Positions 7,997 to 15,857 of a stretch of 36,987 bases of DNA are shown here, in pieces (position 1 is the first letter of the stretch; the number at the start of each line of letters is the position of its first letter). This DNA comes from Lachnospiraceae bacterium (GTDB lineage: Bacteria; Bacillota; Clostridia; Oscillospirales; CAG-272). The stretch is taken from contig JAKSPT010000002.1 in the NCBI GenBank assembly GCA_024404495.1, forward strand, positions 105,410-142,396, given 5' to 3'. The notes beneath the pieces were generated by a model. That model saw nothing but the letters and a program-made list of their open reading frames with translations. It was not told the DNA's origin and searched no databases. The translations under genes were made by a program, and so were the position numbers.

Positions 7997-10900
7997 ATGA
8001 AAGTTACCAACAGACTGTTTGCGCTGCTGCTTGCAGTGGTGATGATGATCGGCGTGCTCCCCGCCGGAGTATTTGCCGAAGGGACGGAGGAAGAGCTCCA
8101 TTATCTGCTCTTCGCTTCCGACCTTCACTCCTCGGTGAGCGGCGGAAAAGTATCCGCGACGCTGGACAAGTCAAAATTCAGCTTCGGGAACACGCCCGAA
8201 TACGCCGCAATGATCGGCGATATGGCGGGGACGGGCGGGTCCGACGCGCCCGCGTATTCCACCTCGTCGGTCGCAGACGTCGTACATCAGATCGCGCCCG
8301 GCGCGGAGGTCGATATCATTTACGGCTCTCACGACGCAAACGCGAACGACGACGCAAACATTATGAATTGCAAGGCGACCGGCAGCTCCGGGCTCGTCTA
8401 TACCGGAAAGAACGGCGACGGTACTACGGCGTACTACGTCTACGGCATCGCGTACAACGATATGACGAGCTCCGGCAATTCGGCTGCCGTGAACGCCTTT
8501 ACCACGTGGGCGAACGGCGTGACCGATAAGTCGATCCCGATCTTCATCTGCTCGCACGTGCCGCTTCACGACCGCAGAAACGATAATCCGGGCGCCGCCA
8601 ACTGGCTGACCGCGATCAACGCGGCTTCCGTTGACAGAAACGTCGTCTTCTTCTGGGGTCATAACCACACGGGCGAGACCACTGCCGATACGGACGCCTA
8701 TTACGTCGCTCCGGGCGGCAGCATCACGCCGGAGGGCGGCAGCAAGACGACCATCAACTTCACCTATATGAACGCCGGGTACCTGAGCGCCAAAACCGCG
8801 GCGACCCTCGTCAAGCTCGGAGAAAAGACGATCACCCTCAGCAAGTATACGAACGGTTCCGTTTCCGACAAAACGATCACCCGCGTCGCGAAGTCCGCAC
8901 CCGACGACGATGAGGATGACGGCGATTCCGCAGACGGCAGGGTTCCGGGAACGATGGAGATCACCGTTCCGGGCAAAAAGACCGTTTATAAGCTCGTAAG
9001 CAGCCCTTCCGCAGGGAATAATTATGTTATCGTGAACCTTAACTCCGCGGGTACCGGACACGCGCTCGGAAACAGCGGAACGAATAACGCCGCTCCCTCC
9101 GACGTGACCGTGACCGTAAAAGCCAAGGATACGCTCGTGGACGCACCGTATATTGAAACGGTCGACGGCTCGGCGGTCTGGGCGGTGTCGTCCGGCCTCG
9201 TTCTGAAAAACGGCAGCCAATATTTGGCGTACAATAGCTCGAACCCGAGAGTGCGTACCAGAACCAGTTCGACCAAATGGACGTATAGCTCGAACAAACT
9301 GCAATCCACGTATTATCTGAGATATAACAGCGGTTGGACGGGTACGTCCTCCTCCTCCTACGGCACCAGAGTATATTTCTATGAGGAAACCGAAATCGAC
9401 ACCACCGTCACGAATAAACTGGAAGGCGTTTACTCGGTTGCCGCCGACAGCGCCGAATTCATCGTTGAAAGCGGAAGGAGCACGGCAAAAGAGCTCGCTC
9501 TGAATCCGAAGGTGCTCTTTACGCCCAAAGGGGAAGATCCGATCGACGTAGAGATCGAAGACTACGTGCTTTCACTCTACGGTACCTCCTCGATCGGTAC
9601 GCTTTCGGGCGATACCTTTACCTTCAACGGCAGCGAAGGGACGGCTTACGTCAAGGTGACCTCCAAAGAGGGCTTCGGCGCAGACGGTGCCGCTCCGTTT
9701 ACGATCGTTGAAATCAAGGCGATGAATCCCGGCTACGAGGCGGTGATCATCCCGGAGACGGACGAAATCTCCAACGGCGTCATCACGAGAAAGGGCATCC
9801 GTCAGGGCGACGTTATTATGCTCGGCTCCGAGCTCTGGTACGTGGCGGAAGACGGGAAAACCAAGGTTGAAGGGAAAGCCGTTTCGTGGAAATCCTCCGA
9901 TCCGTCTGTCGCGACGGTCGATGAGGGCAAGGTCAGTCTGACCGGCAAAGACGGTCTGGTCAGGATCGAGGTCTCCTACGAGATCTCCGAGGGAGAATAC
10001 GAGACCGATTACGTTACTCTTTCCGTCAGCACCAAAAACTATATTACGCCTGCGGACGGCACCGGAGATTTCCCGGAATACCCTAACGAGGGTTCGATCC
10101 GTTTTGACAAAAACGCGCAGGCAGTCGGCAACTTCAGCCGGACCGGCATCACGCAGATCGAGCTTTCGATGACCGGCGTTCCTTATACGACGCATAAGCC
10201 GATCGACGTCATCCTCGTGCTTGACCTGACCAGTTCGATGACGACTACCCGTCTGAACGCGCTGAGAGAAGCGACGCTGACGTTCATTGATTCGATCGCC
10301 TTTAACGAGGATGGCTCCTTCAGCCAGAACCGCATCGCGATCACGACCTTCAACGTCAACGGCTCGACGACGAGGCAGCAGATGGGTGCGCTTGATCAGA
10401 CTACCTATAAGGATCTGACCGATCTGATTTCCGCCAATATCAAAGAAGGAACAAAGTGGCAGGCTTCCGGCGGTACTCCGTGGAACGCGGCTCTTCAGGC
10501 GGCGAACGGCATCCTTGACGATACCCGCGAGTCTGACCGTAAGCAGTATCTCGTGTTTATGACCGACGGCGGTCCTACCGCTTATACGCCGGTCAAAACC
10601 AACGTGACCGGAGGCGCCGAGCCCGAGATGGGAACGGCACTTACTGCCGGAAGCACTACCGATACGAGCTATTTCATTACGGCAAAGAACCAGACCCAGA
10701 GCTGGTACGGCGCTTCTTCTCCGTATTCGCGTACCGCTTATTACCGTCAGGAATATTATTCGACCTTAATGGAGTCAAAGGGCGTCACGATCTACTCGGT
10801 AGGTGTCGGTCTGGACGAGGTCATCAGAGGAAGCGGTTGGGGTACGACGGGAAGCACACCCACGGCTGACAACGATCGCTACCACGCGATGGCAAACGAT

Positions 10901-13900
10901 CTGGTGGACGATATCAAATCCGAAAACGGCGCAAGCTATTTCGTGGCAACGGGAGCCGGAGCACCGGACCCCACTGCGGAATTGACCGCCATCTTTAAGA
11001 ACATTGCCTCCGATATCGTCGAAGCGGCGACCGACGTCGTGGTCTCCGATAAGATCGCGGACGAGTACACTCTCGTTCTTGATGCGCCGAATGAGTTGGT
11101 CAGGGTCAACCTTCCCGACGATTTTGAGGGCTTCCGGGTCGAATTCGTGGAATATCAGCTCGATAAGAATCACGAGCGCACCACCTCCAGAGTCATCGAA
11201 ACGGTCCGACTCGGTGACGGCAAGGTGACGGAATACGAAAAGGGCAACGGCGAGAAGCTGTACTCCATCAACGCCGATAATTTCCAATACGACGCGGAAA
11301 CGAGAATGCTTACCTGGGGTACGCTGGATAAGATCACCAATACCGAATACGCGCTCCGCTATTATCTCTATCTCGATAACTCGCAGGGACACGTCTCCGA
11401 GGATAACGAGGCTCCCGCGGGAACCTATCCGACGAACGACTGGGCAACGCTTTCCTATACGAACTTCGACGGCAGCGAATGCCAGCAGGAATATCCGATT
11501 CCGCAGATGACGTGGAACGGCGCGCAGGTTTCCTACGTGTTCTATCTCGTCAATTCCGAAGGAAAGCCCGTCAATAAGGCGGGGCAGGTGGTCGACTTCG
11601 CAAACGCTTCCTTCGTGACCGAGGTGTCTACCGCGTCGGTCGTCTGGAACAGCGACAGCGACGTTACCTCTCTCGTCAACGCCTATATCGCTTCCGCGAT
11701 CGTTCCCGAGGAATACACGCTTTACGATATCAAAGCCGCCTATGAGATCAACGTTTTCGCCGAGGCGGACGGAACCGTAAAGAAGAATCAGTTTATCATT
11801 TCGGGCGGTCCCGACGTCACGAACAAAACGACCACCAAGGTCTATAACACCAAGGCGGGCACCAAATATTCCGCTTACGGAACCTATACCGCCGCTGACG
11901 CGAACGGCTTCGACTTTGCGAATACCACCGTCGCCTTCGCGGTCGTCTGGGAGCCCAGACTCAATCCCGACGTTATCGTCGTGGACTACGGCATTCCGAT
12001 CGATATCGACGTCTGCGCGAACGATTTGTTCGATAACGTCCCGCACGGCATTTCGCTTACCAAGCCCTCCGCGGCAATCGATACCGGCGTTTCGACGACT
12101 GCCTTCTTCAAGGATTCGGTCCTTGAACTGAAAAACGGCAAGCTCGAAAAGAACGGAAGCGGCCTCCGCTTCACGCCCGACTCGATGATCTTTGCGAGCC
12201 CCATGACGGTCTACTACGACACCGAGGTCACCTACTACGAGGACGGCACGAAGCATACCGGCTATCTCTACTCCTCGCTGACGATCGTTCCCGCAACGAT
12301 CATCTACTACGAGGACGACTTCGTCGATTTCGGCGATGAGTGGAGCTCCGTCGGTACCGTTGACGACAAAACGCAGGCGCAGGACCGTCCCGGGACGAGT
12401 GAAATCTCCGCTCTCCTCGACGGAGACAACGTCTACGGCTTCGATCCCGCCTACACCACCGGCACGACCTTCTCGCTCGGTCACGCGATGAAGGCGACCG
12501 CCTCGGCAAGCGATACGGCGGCGCCGACCGCGACCTTCACCTTCAGAGGCACCGGCTTCGATATCATCTCGATGACCGATACGACGACCGGAACGATCAT
12601 CGTTGACGTTGCCGACGAGAGCGGCAAAACCGTCCGGAGCCTGATCGTCGATACCTATTACGGCTGCAAGTGCGTACCGCATTACTACAAACGCGCCTAT
12701 ACCTACTCTGCCGGGAACTGGCATCCCGGAGAGATCACCGAGGACAGCAGGGAAAATTACGATCTGCACAAGGGTGACACGCTTCCCGAGGCTCCCGCCT
12801 CCGGAACCGTGAAGTATCTGTATGAGATCGGTTACGAATGGGTTAATTCCGGCGCTTCCTACGATACCCTCTATCAGATCCCGGTCATCAACTGCAGAGA
12901 CCTGACCTACGGCACCTACGACGTCACGGTCAGAATGTTCTACCATCCCATGTTCCGGCATACGGCCGAGGACTCCTACGACTTCTACCTTGACGCGATC
13001 CGCATCTACGATCCCGCCAAGGGCAGCGACGAGGCGGAAAGCGCGTACGCGGAGGATCACGAGAGCTTCCCGGTCTTCACCGAGGTCAGAGACATTCTGA
13101 TCGACAGCGAAGCGTTCGGCGACGGCACGAGCGTCAAGGGCGCCGTCTTTATCGACGGTTTTGCCGGGATCGCGGACGGCGGCGAGGACGCAATGTTCCG
13201 CTACACCAACTTCGGACCCAACAACGAGGTCTACCTTGCCGAAGGGCAGGCGATCGCCTTCACGCTGACCGGCGGAGCCGGACTTGACAGAGTACATATC
13301 GGCGCGAAGAGCGTCACGGGCAGCGCCGTGCTCGACGTCAACGGCACGAAGACCGGTATCTCCACGGCGACCGAGCTGTACTACGACGTTACCGACAGCA
13401 TCGGCGCGGACGGGACCGTCGTCATCAGAAACGGCGGGGAAGGCATCCTTTCGATCACCTATCTCAAGGTCACCTACACCGGATCGGCGGACGAACCCGC
13501 AATGGCGTTCGTGAACAGAGAAACGGCGTACCTCGCGGCGGCTGCCGTAAGGGAAGCCTATATCGCCTCGAAAACCGTCGCCTTTGCGCCGAAGCTGAAC
13601 GTTTATACGAACGGGAAGACGGCAAGGATCGGCGACGCGATCAGAGTTACCGTGACCGCACCCGCAGACGTCACCTCGATTAGCGTCAACGGCATTGAGG
13701 CGACCGAGGAAAAGACGAACGCAATGACCGGGCGCGTGACCTGGACCGCGACGCTCACCGCCGACAGCGAAGAGACCTTTACGGTCAGCGTCGTTGCCGG
13801 AAACGACGACGGCTGCAGAAGCACGGCAAACGAAACCGAACTGAAAACGGTCGGGAAGGACGCGGCGCTCCCGCTGAAGAGCTGCGCCGTGACCGTTTCG

Positions 13901-13933
13901 CCCGCCGCAATGCTCGAAAGCATTTTCGGCTGA
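7997..13933 (+). CDS. Giant secreted protein with metallophosphatase-like, Ig-like and von Willebrand A domains
   Basis: 1978 residues. GGAGG precedes ATG 7997 by 6 bases. Residues 1-27 are a clear signal peptide (KVTNRLF then a long hydrophobic run, cleavage likely after VFA). Residues 35-285 look like a calcineurin-type metallophosphatase: SDLHSS (Asp42, His44), IGDMAG (Asp75), GSHD (111-114 region), SHVPLH (His187) and GHNH (His222/224). An acidic linker DDDEDDGD follows near 303. Around 628-678 there is a Big_2-like Ig segment (WKSSDPSVATVDEGKVSL). A VWA domain spans about 735-1010 with a MIDAS of the DxTxS type (Asp743, Thr745, Ser747) and MTDGG (855-859). Further beta-rich segments follow, including a VVDYGIPIDIDVCAND cadherin/Ig-like start and a carbohydrate-binding-like region near 1700-1830. 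No LPXTG, dockerin, S-layer motif or C-terminal membrane helix is seen, so the anchoring mode is unknown. Function is not known; a cell-surface or extracellular adhesive or enzymatic role is inferred. Confidence 0.85.
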   Translation: MKVTNRLFALLLAVVMMIGVLPAGVFAEGTEEELHYLLFASDLHSSVSGGKVSATLDKSKFSFGNTPEYAAMIGDMAGTGGSDAPAYSTSSVADVVHQIAPGAEVDIIYGSHDANANDDANIMNCKATGSSGLVYTGKNGDGTTAYYVYGIAYNDMTSSGNSAAVNAFTTWANGVTDKSIPIFICSHVPLHDRRNDNPGAANWLTAINAASVDRNVVFFWGHNHTGETTADTDAYYVAPGGSITPEGGSKTTINFTYMNAGYLSAKTAATLVKLGEKTITLSKYTNGSVSDKTITRVAKSAPDDDEDDGDSADGRVPGTMEITVPGKKTVYKLVSSPSAGNNYVIVNLNSAGTGHALGNSGTNNAAPSDVTVTVKAKDTLVDAPYIETVDGSAVWAVSSGLVLKNGSQYLAYNSSNPRVRTRTSSTKWTYSSNKLQSTYYLRYNSGWTGTSSSSYGTRVYFYEETEIDTTVTNKLEGVYSVAADSAEFIVESGRSTAKELALNPKVLFTPKGEDPIDVEIEDYVLSLYGTSSIGTLSGDTFTFNGSEGTAYVKVTSKEGFGADGAAPFTIVEIKAMNPGYEAVIIPETDEISNGVITRKGIRQGDVIMLGSELWYVAEDGKTKVEGKAVSWKSSDPSVATVDEGKVSLTGKDGLVRIEVSYEISEGEYETDYVTLSVSTKNYITPADGTGDFPEYPNEGSIRFDKNAQAVGNFSRTGITQIELSMTGVPYTTHKPIDVILVLDLTSSMTTTRLNALREATLTFIDSIAFNEDGSFSQNRIAITTFNVNGSTTRQQMGALDQTTYKDLTDLISANIKEGTKWQASGGTPWNAALQAANGILDDTRESDRKQYLVFMTDGGPTAYTPVKTNVTGGAEPEMGTALTAGSTTDTSYFITAKNQTQSWYGASSPYSRTAYYRQEYYSTLMESKGVTIYSVGVGLDEVIRGSGWGTTGSTPTADNDRYHAMANDLVDDIKSENGASYFVATGAGAPDPTAELTAIFKNIASDIVEAATDVVVSDKIADEYTLVLDAPNELVRVNLPDDFEGFRVEFVEYQLDKNHERTTSRVIETVRLGDGKVTEYEKGNGEKLYSINADNFQYDAETRMLTWGTLDKITNTEYALRYYLYLDNSQGHVSEDNEAPAGTYPTNDWATLSYTNFDGSECQQEYPIPQMTWNGAQVSYVFYLVNSEGKPVNKAGQVVDFANASFVTEVSTASVVWNSDSDVTSLVNAYIASAIVPEEYTLYDIKAAYEINVFAEADGTVKKNQFIISGGPDVTNKTTTKVYNTKAGTKYSAYGTYTAADANGFDFANTTVAFAVVWEPRLNPDVIVVDYGIPIDIDVCANDLFDNVPHGISLTKPSAAIDTGVSTTAFFKDSVLELKNGKLEKNGSGLRFTPDSMIFASPMTVYYDTEVTYYEDGTKHTGYLYSSLTIVPATIIYYEDDFVDFGDEWSSVGTVDDKTQAQDRPGTSEISALLDGDNVYGFDPAYTTGTTFSLGHAMKATASASDTAAPTATFTFRGTGFDIISMTDTTTGTIIVDVADESGKTVRSLIVDTYYGCKCVPHYYKRAYTYSAGNWHPGEITEDSRENYDLHKGDTLPEAPASGTVKYLYEIGYEWVNSGASYDTLYQIPVINCRDLTYGTYDVTVRMFYHPMFRHTAEDSYDFYLDAIRIYDPAKGSDEAESAYAEDHESFPVFTEVRDILIDSEAFGDGTSVKGAVFIDGFAGIADGGEDAMFRYTNFGPNNEVYLAEGQAIAFTLTGGAGLDRVHIGAKSVTGSAVLDVNGTKTGISTATELYYDVTDSIGADGTVVIRNGGEGILSITYLKVTYTGSADEPAMAFVNRETAYLAAAAVREAYIASKTVAFAPKLNVYTNGKTARIGDAIRVTVTAPADVTSISVNGIEATEEKTNAMTGRVTWTATLTADSEETFTVSVVAGNDDGCRSTANETELKTVGKDAALPLKSCAVTVSPAAMLESIFG

Positions 13934-13950
13934 TAGAGGAGGAACGAAGA

Positions 13951-14193
13951 ATGAAAAAAGCATATCGGAAACCGAGTATCGTTTTTGAAAACTTCGAGCT
14001 TTCCAAAAGCATCGCGAGCTGCGGGCAGGGCGTAAAGATGAACTTTCTTGACCCGCATACCTGTTCCGCGGATCTTGATGCGTACGCCGGCATTGAACTC
14101 AACATCTTCCTGAACGACAAGATCTGTCACTACTGGAACGAGAATCTCTGCTATCACGCACCGAACGACAACGAGGTTTTGTTCAATTCCTGA
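13951..14193 (+). CDS. Small four-cysteine peptide, putative precursor-like hypothetical protein
   Basis: 80 residues, ATG 13951 behind GAGGAGG, 17 bases after the stop of the giant secreted-protein gene. The N-terminus [20 protein letters not shown] is charged and leader-like. The rest holds Cys24, Cys38, Cys59 and Cys67 and ends with [15 protein letters not shown] recall similar short clostridial proteins that start MKK-Y-KP and end CYH-P-LFNS; this is memory, not a search. There is no signal peptide and no membrane helix. It may be a ribosomally made, modified peptide precursor or a disulfide/metal-binding small protein. No maturase, protease or transporter lies next to it. Placement in the same transcript as the secreted protein, before a strong terminator, suggests joint expression. 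Confidence 0.7.
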   Translation: MKKAYRKPSIVFENFELSKSIASCGQGVKMNFLDPHTCSADLDAYAGIELNIFLNDKICHYWNENLCYHAPNDNEVLFNS

Positions 14194-14205
14194 AACAGGA
14201 AAAGC

Positions 14206-14248
14206 GGGGGTGCCGCACTGACGTGCGGCACCCCCTTCTTTACTTTTT
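14206..14248 (+). terminator. Strong rho-independent terminator after the peptide gene
   Basis: GGGGGTGCCGCAC (14206-14218), loop TGAC, GTGCGGCACCCCC (14223-14235), then a T-rich tail. The stem is 13 perfect pairs. Confidence 0.93.
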
Positions 14249-14280
14249 GAAGCGGCACCCGCCGGAAAGGCGTTTCCCCC

Positions 14281-14309
14281 TTGACATTTGGAACGATTCA
14301 TATTATAAT
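14281..14309 (+). promoter_or_regulatory. Promoter of proS
   Basis: Perfect TTGACA (14281-14286), 17 bases, perfect TATAAT (14304-14309). Transcription would start near 14316, only ~36 bases before the start codon, which leaves no room for a T-box leader. Confidence 0.85.
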
Positions 14310-14351
14310 ATTATGAATGGATATTTTAACAAGCCTGAAAGGAAAATCGTT

Positions 14352-15794
14352 ATGGCACAGGATAAGAAAATGGTGCAGGATATCACGTCGATGGACGTGG
14401 ATTTTGCGCAGTGGTACACCGATATCGTCAAGAAGGCGGAGCTGATCGAATATACCTCGGTCAAGGGCTGCATGGTCATCCGTCCCTACGGCTACGCCAT
14501 CTGGGAAAACATCCAGAAGATTCTGGACGGAATGTTCAAGGAGACCGGTCACGAGAACGTCTGTATGCCGATGTTCATCCCCGAGAGCCTTCTGAACAAG
14601 GAAAAGGATCACGTCGAGGGCTTCGCGCCCGAGGTCGCGTGGGTTACGATGGGCGGCAACGAGAAGCTCGAAGAGCGCCTCTGCGTCCGTCCGACCTCCG
14701 AAACGCTCTTCTGCGAGCATTTTGCAAACGTCGTTCACTCCTACCGCGATCTGCCGAAGCTCTATAACCAGTGGGTCTCGGTCGTCCGTTGGGAAAAGAC
14801 CACCCGTCCGTTCCTCCGTTCCCGTGAGTTTCTGTGGCAGGAGGGTCACACCCTGCACGCTACGCCCGAGGAGGCACAGGCAGAGACCGAGCAGATGCTG
14901 AACATCTACGCGAAGTTCTGCGAGGAAGAGCTCGCGATGCCGGTCGTCAAGGGCAGAAAGACCGAGAGCGATAAGTTCGCCGGCGCGGTCGCCACCTACG
15001 CGATTGAAGCGCTGATGCACGACGGCAAGGCGCTGCAGGCAGGCACCTCCCACTATTTCGGCGACGGCTTTGCCCGCGCGTTCGATATTCAGTTCACCGA
15101 TAAGGACAACAAGAAGGTCTATCCGCATCAGACCTCTTGGGGCATGACCACCCGTCTGATCGGCGCCATCATCATGACGCACGGCGACAACAACGGTCTC
15201 GTGCTTCCCCCCGCCGTCGCGCCGACGCAGATCGTCATCATCCCGGTCGCGCAGCACAAGGAGGGCGTCCTTGAAAAGGCAGCCGAGCTCCGCGACAGAC
15301 TGAAGAAGGCGGGCTTCCGCGTCAAACTCGACGACAGCAACAACTCCGCCGGCTGGAAGTTCTCCGAGTACGAGATGAAGGGCGTTCCGCTCCGTCTCGA
15401 GATCGGACCGCGCGACATCGAGGCGAACCAGTGCGTCCTCGCGAAGCGCTATAACGGCGAAAAGATCACCGTCTCCCTCGACGAGCTCGAAGCAGCCGCC
15501 GCGAAGGCGATGACCGAGATCCGCGACGGTATGTACGCAAAGGCGCTCGAAAACCGCGCGAACCGTACCCACGTCTGCACGACGGTCGACGAGATCAAGG
15601 CGTGCATCGCCGAGAACGGCGACGGCTTCATCGAAGCGATGTGGTGCGGCGAGGAGGAATGCGAGGATAAGGTCAAGGAGCTGACCGGCGTCGGTTCCCG
15701 CTGCATCCCGCTCGTTCAGAAGCACCATTCGGACGTGTGCGTCTGCTGCGGCAAGCCCGCAAAGCACATGGTCCTCTGGGCAGTCGCGTATTAA
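14352..15794 (+). CDS. proS: Prolyl-tRNA synthetase, archaeal/eukaryotic-type
   Basis: 480 residues from ATG 14352, chosen because GAAAGGA lies about 9 bases upstream and an earlier in-frame ATG (14313) falls at the transcription start. This class IIa synthetase charges tRNA-Pro. It is the compact form without the ~180-residue editing insertion: the conserved core runs directly from the RPTSE motif 2 entry (about residue 118) through [10 protein letters not shown]. It continues to [15 protein letters not shown] and the anticodon-binding domain (about 290-400). The C-terminal extension with CGEEEC and [10 protein letters not shown], ending in Tyr480, is typical of the archaeal-type enzyme with a zinc-site-like tail. 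It is a single-gene unit with its own promoter and terminator. Confidence 0.95.
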   Translation: MAQDKKMVQDITSMDVDFAQWYTDIVKKAELIEYTSVKGCMVIRPYGYAIWENIQKILDGMFKETGHENVCMPMFIPESLLNKEKDHVEGFAPEVAWVTMGGNEKLEERLCVRPTSETLFCEHFANVVHSYRDLPKLYNQWVSVVRWEKTTRPFLRSREFLWQEGHTLHATPEEAQAETEQMLNIYAKFCEEELAMPVVKGRKTESDKFAGAVATYAIEALMHDGKALQAGTSHYFGDGFARAFDIQFTDKDNKKVYPHQTSWGMTTRLIGAIIMTHGDNNGLVLPPAVAPTQIVIIPVAQHKEGVLEKAAELRDRLKKAGFRVKLDDSNNSAGWKFSEYEMKGVPLRLEIGPRDIEANQCVLAKRYNGEKITVSLDELEAAAAKAMTEIRDGMYAKALENRANRTHVCTTVDEIKACIAENGDGFIEAMWCGEEECEDKVKELTGVGSRCIPLVQKHHSDVCVCCGKPAKHMVLWAVAY

Positions 15795-15805
15795 AAAACA
15801 TTCTG

Positions 15806-15838
15806 GGGCTGCGCACGGTCTACGGCGCAGCCCTTTTT
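15806..15838 (+). terminator. Rho-independent terminator after proS
   Basis: GGGCTGCGC (15806-15814), ten-base loop, GCGCAGCCC (15825-15833), five T. It lies directly before recG, so read-through or an internal promoter would be needed for recG. Confidence 0.88.
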
Positions 15839-15857
15839 CAAAAGGATGGGAACCGGT

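Noticed and set aside
10775..13963. 1062-codon open reading frame on the minus strand
   Set aside because: Antisense to the giant secreted-protein gene; low-complexity Val/Arg/Gly composition, no ribosome site and no recognisable fold.
14250..14351. T-box riboswitch upstream of proS
   Set aside because: The transcription start implied by the perfect promoter leaves ~36 bases, too short, and no T-box sequence is seen.
15846..15857. ATG 15846 as recG start
   Set aside because: The purine-rich AAAGGA is immediately adjacent to it, too close to serve as its ribosome site; ATG 15858 is better spaced.
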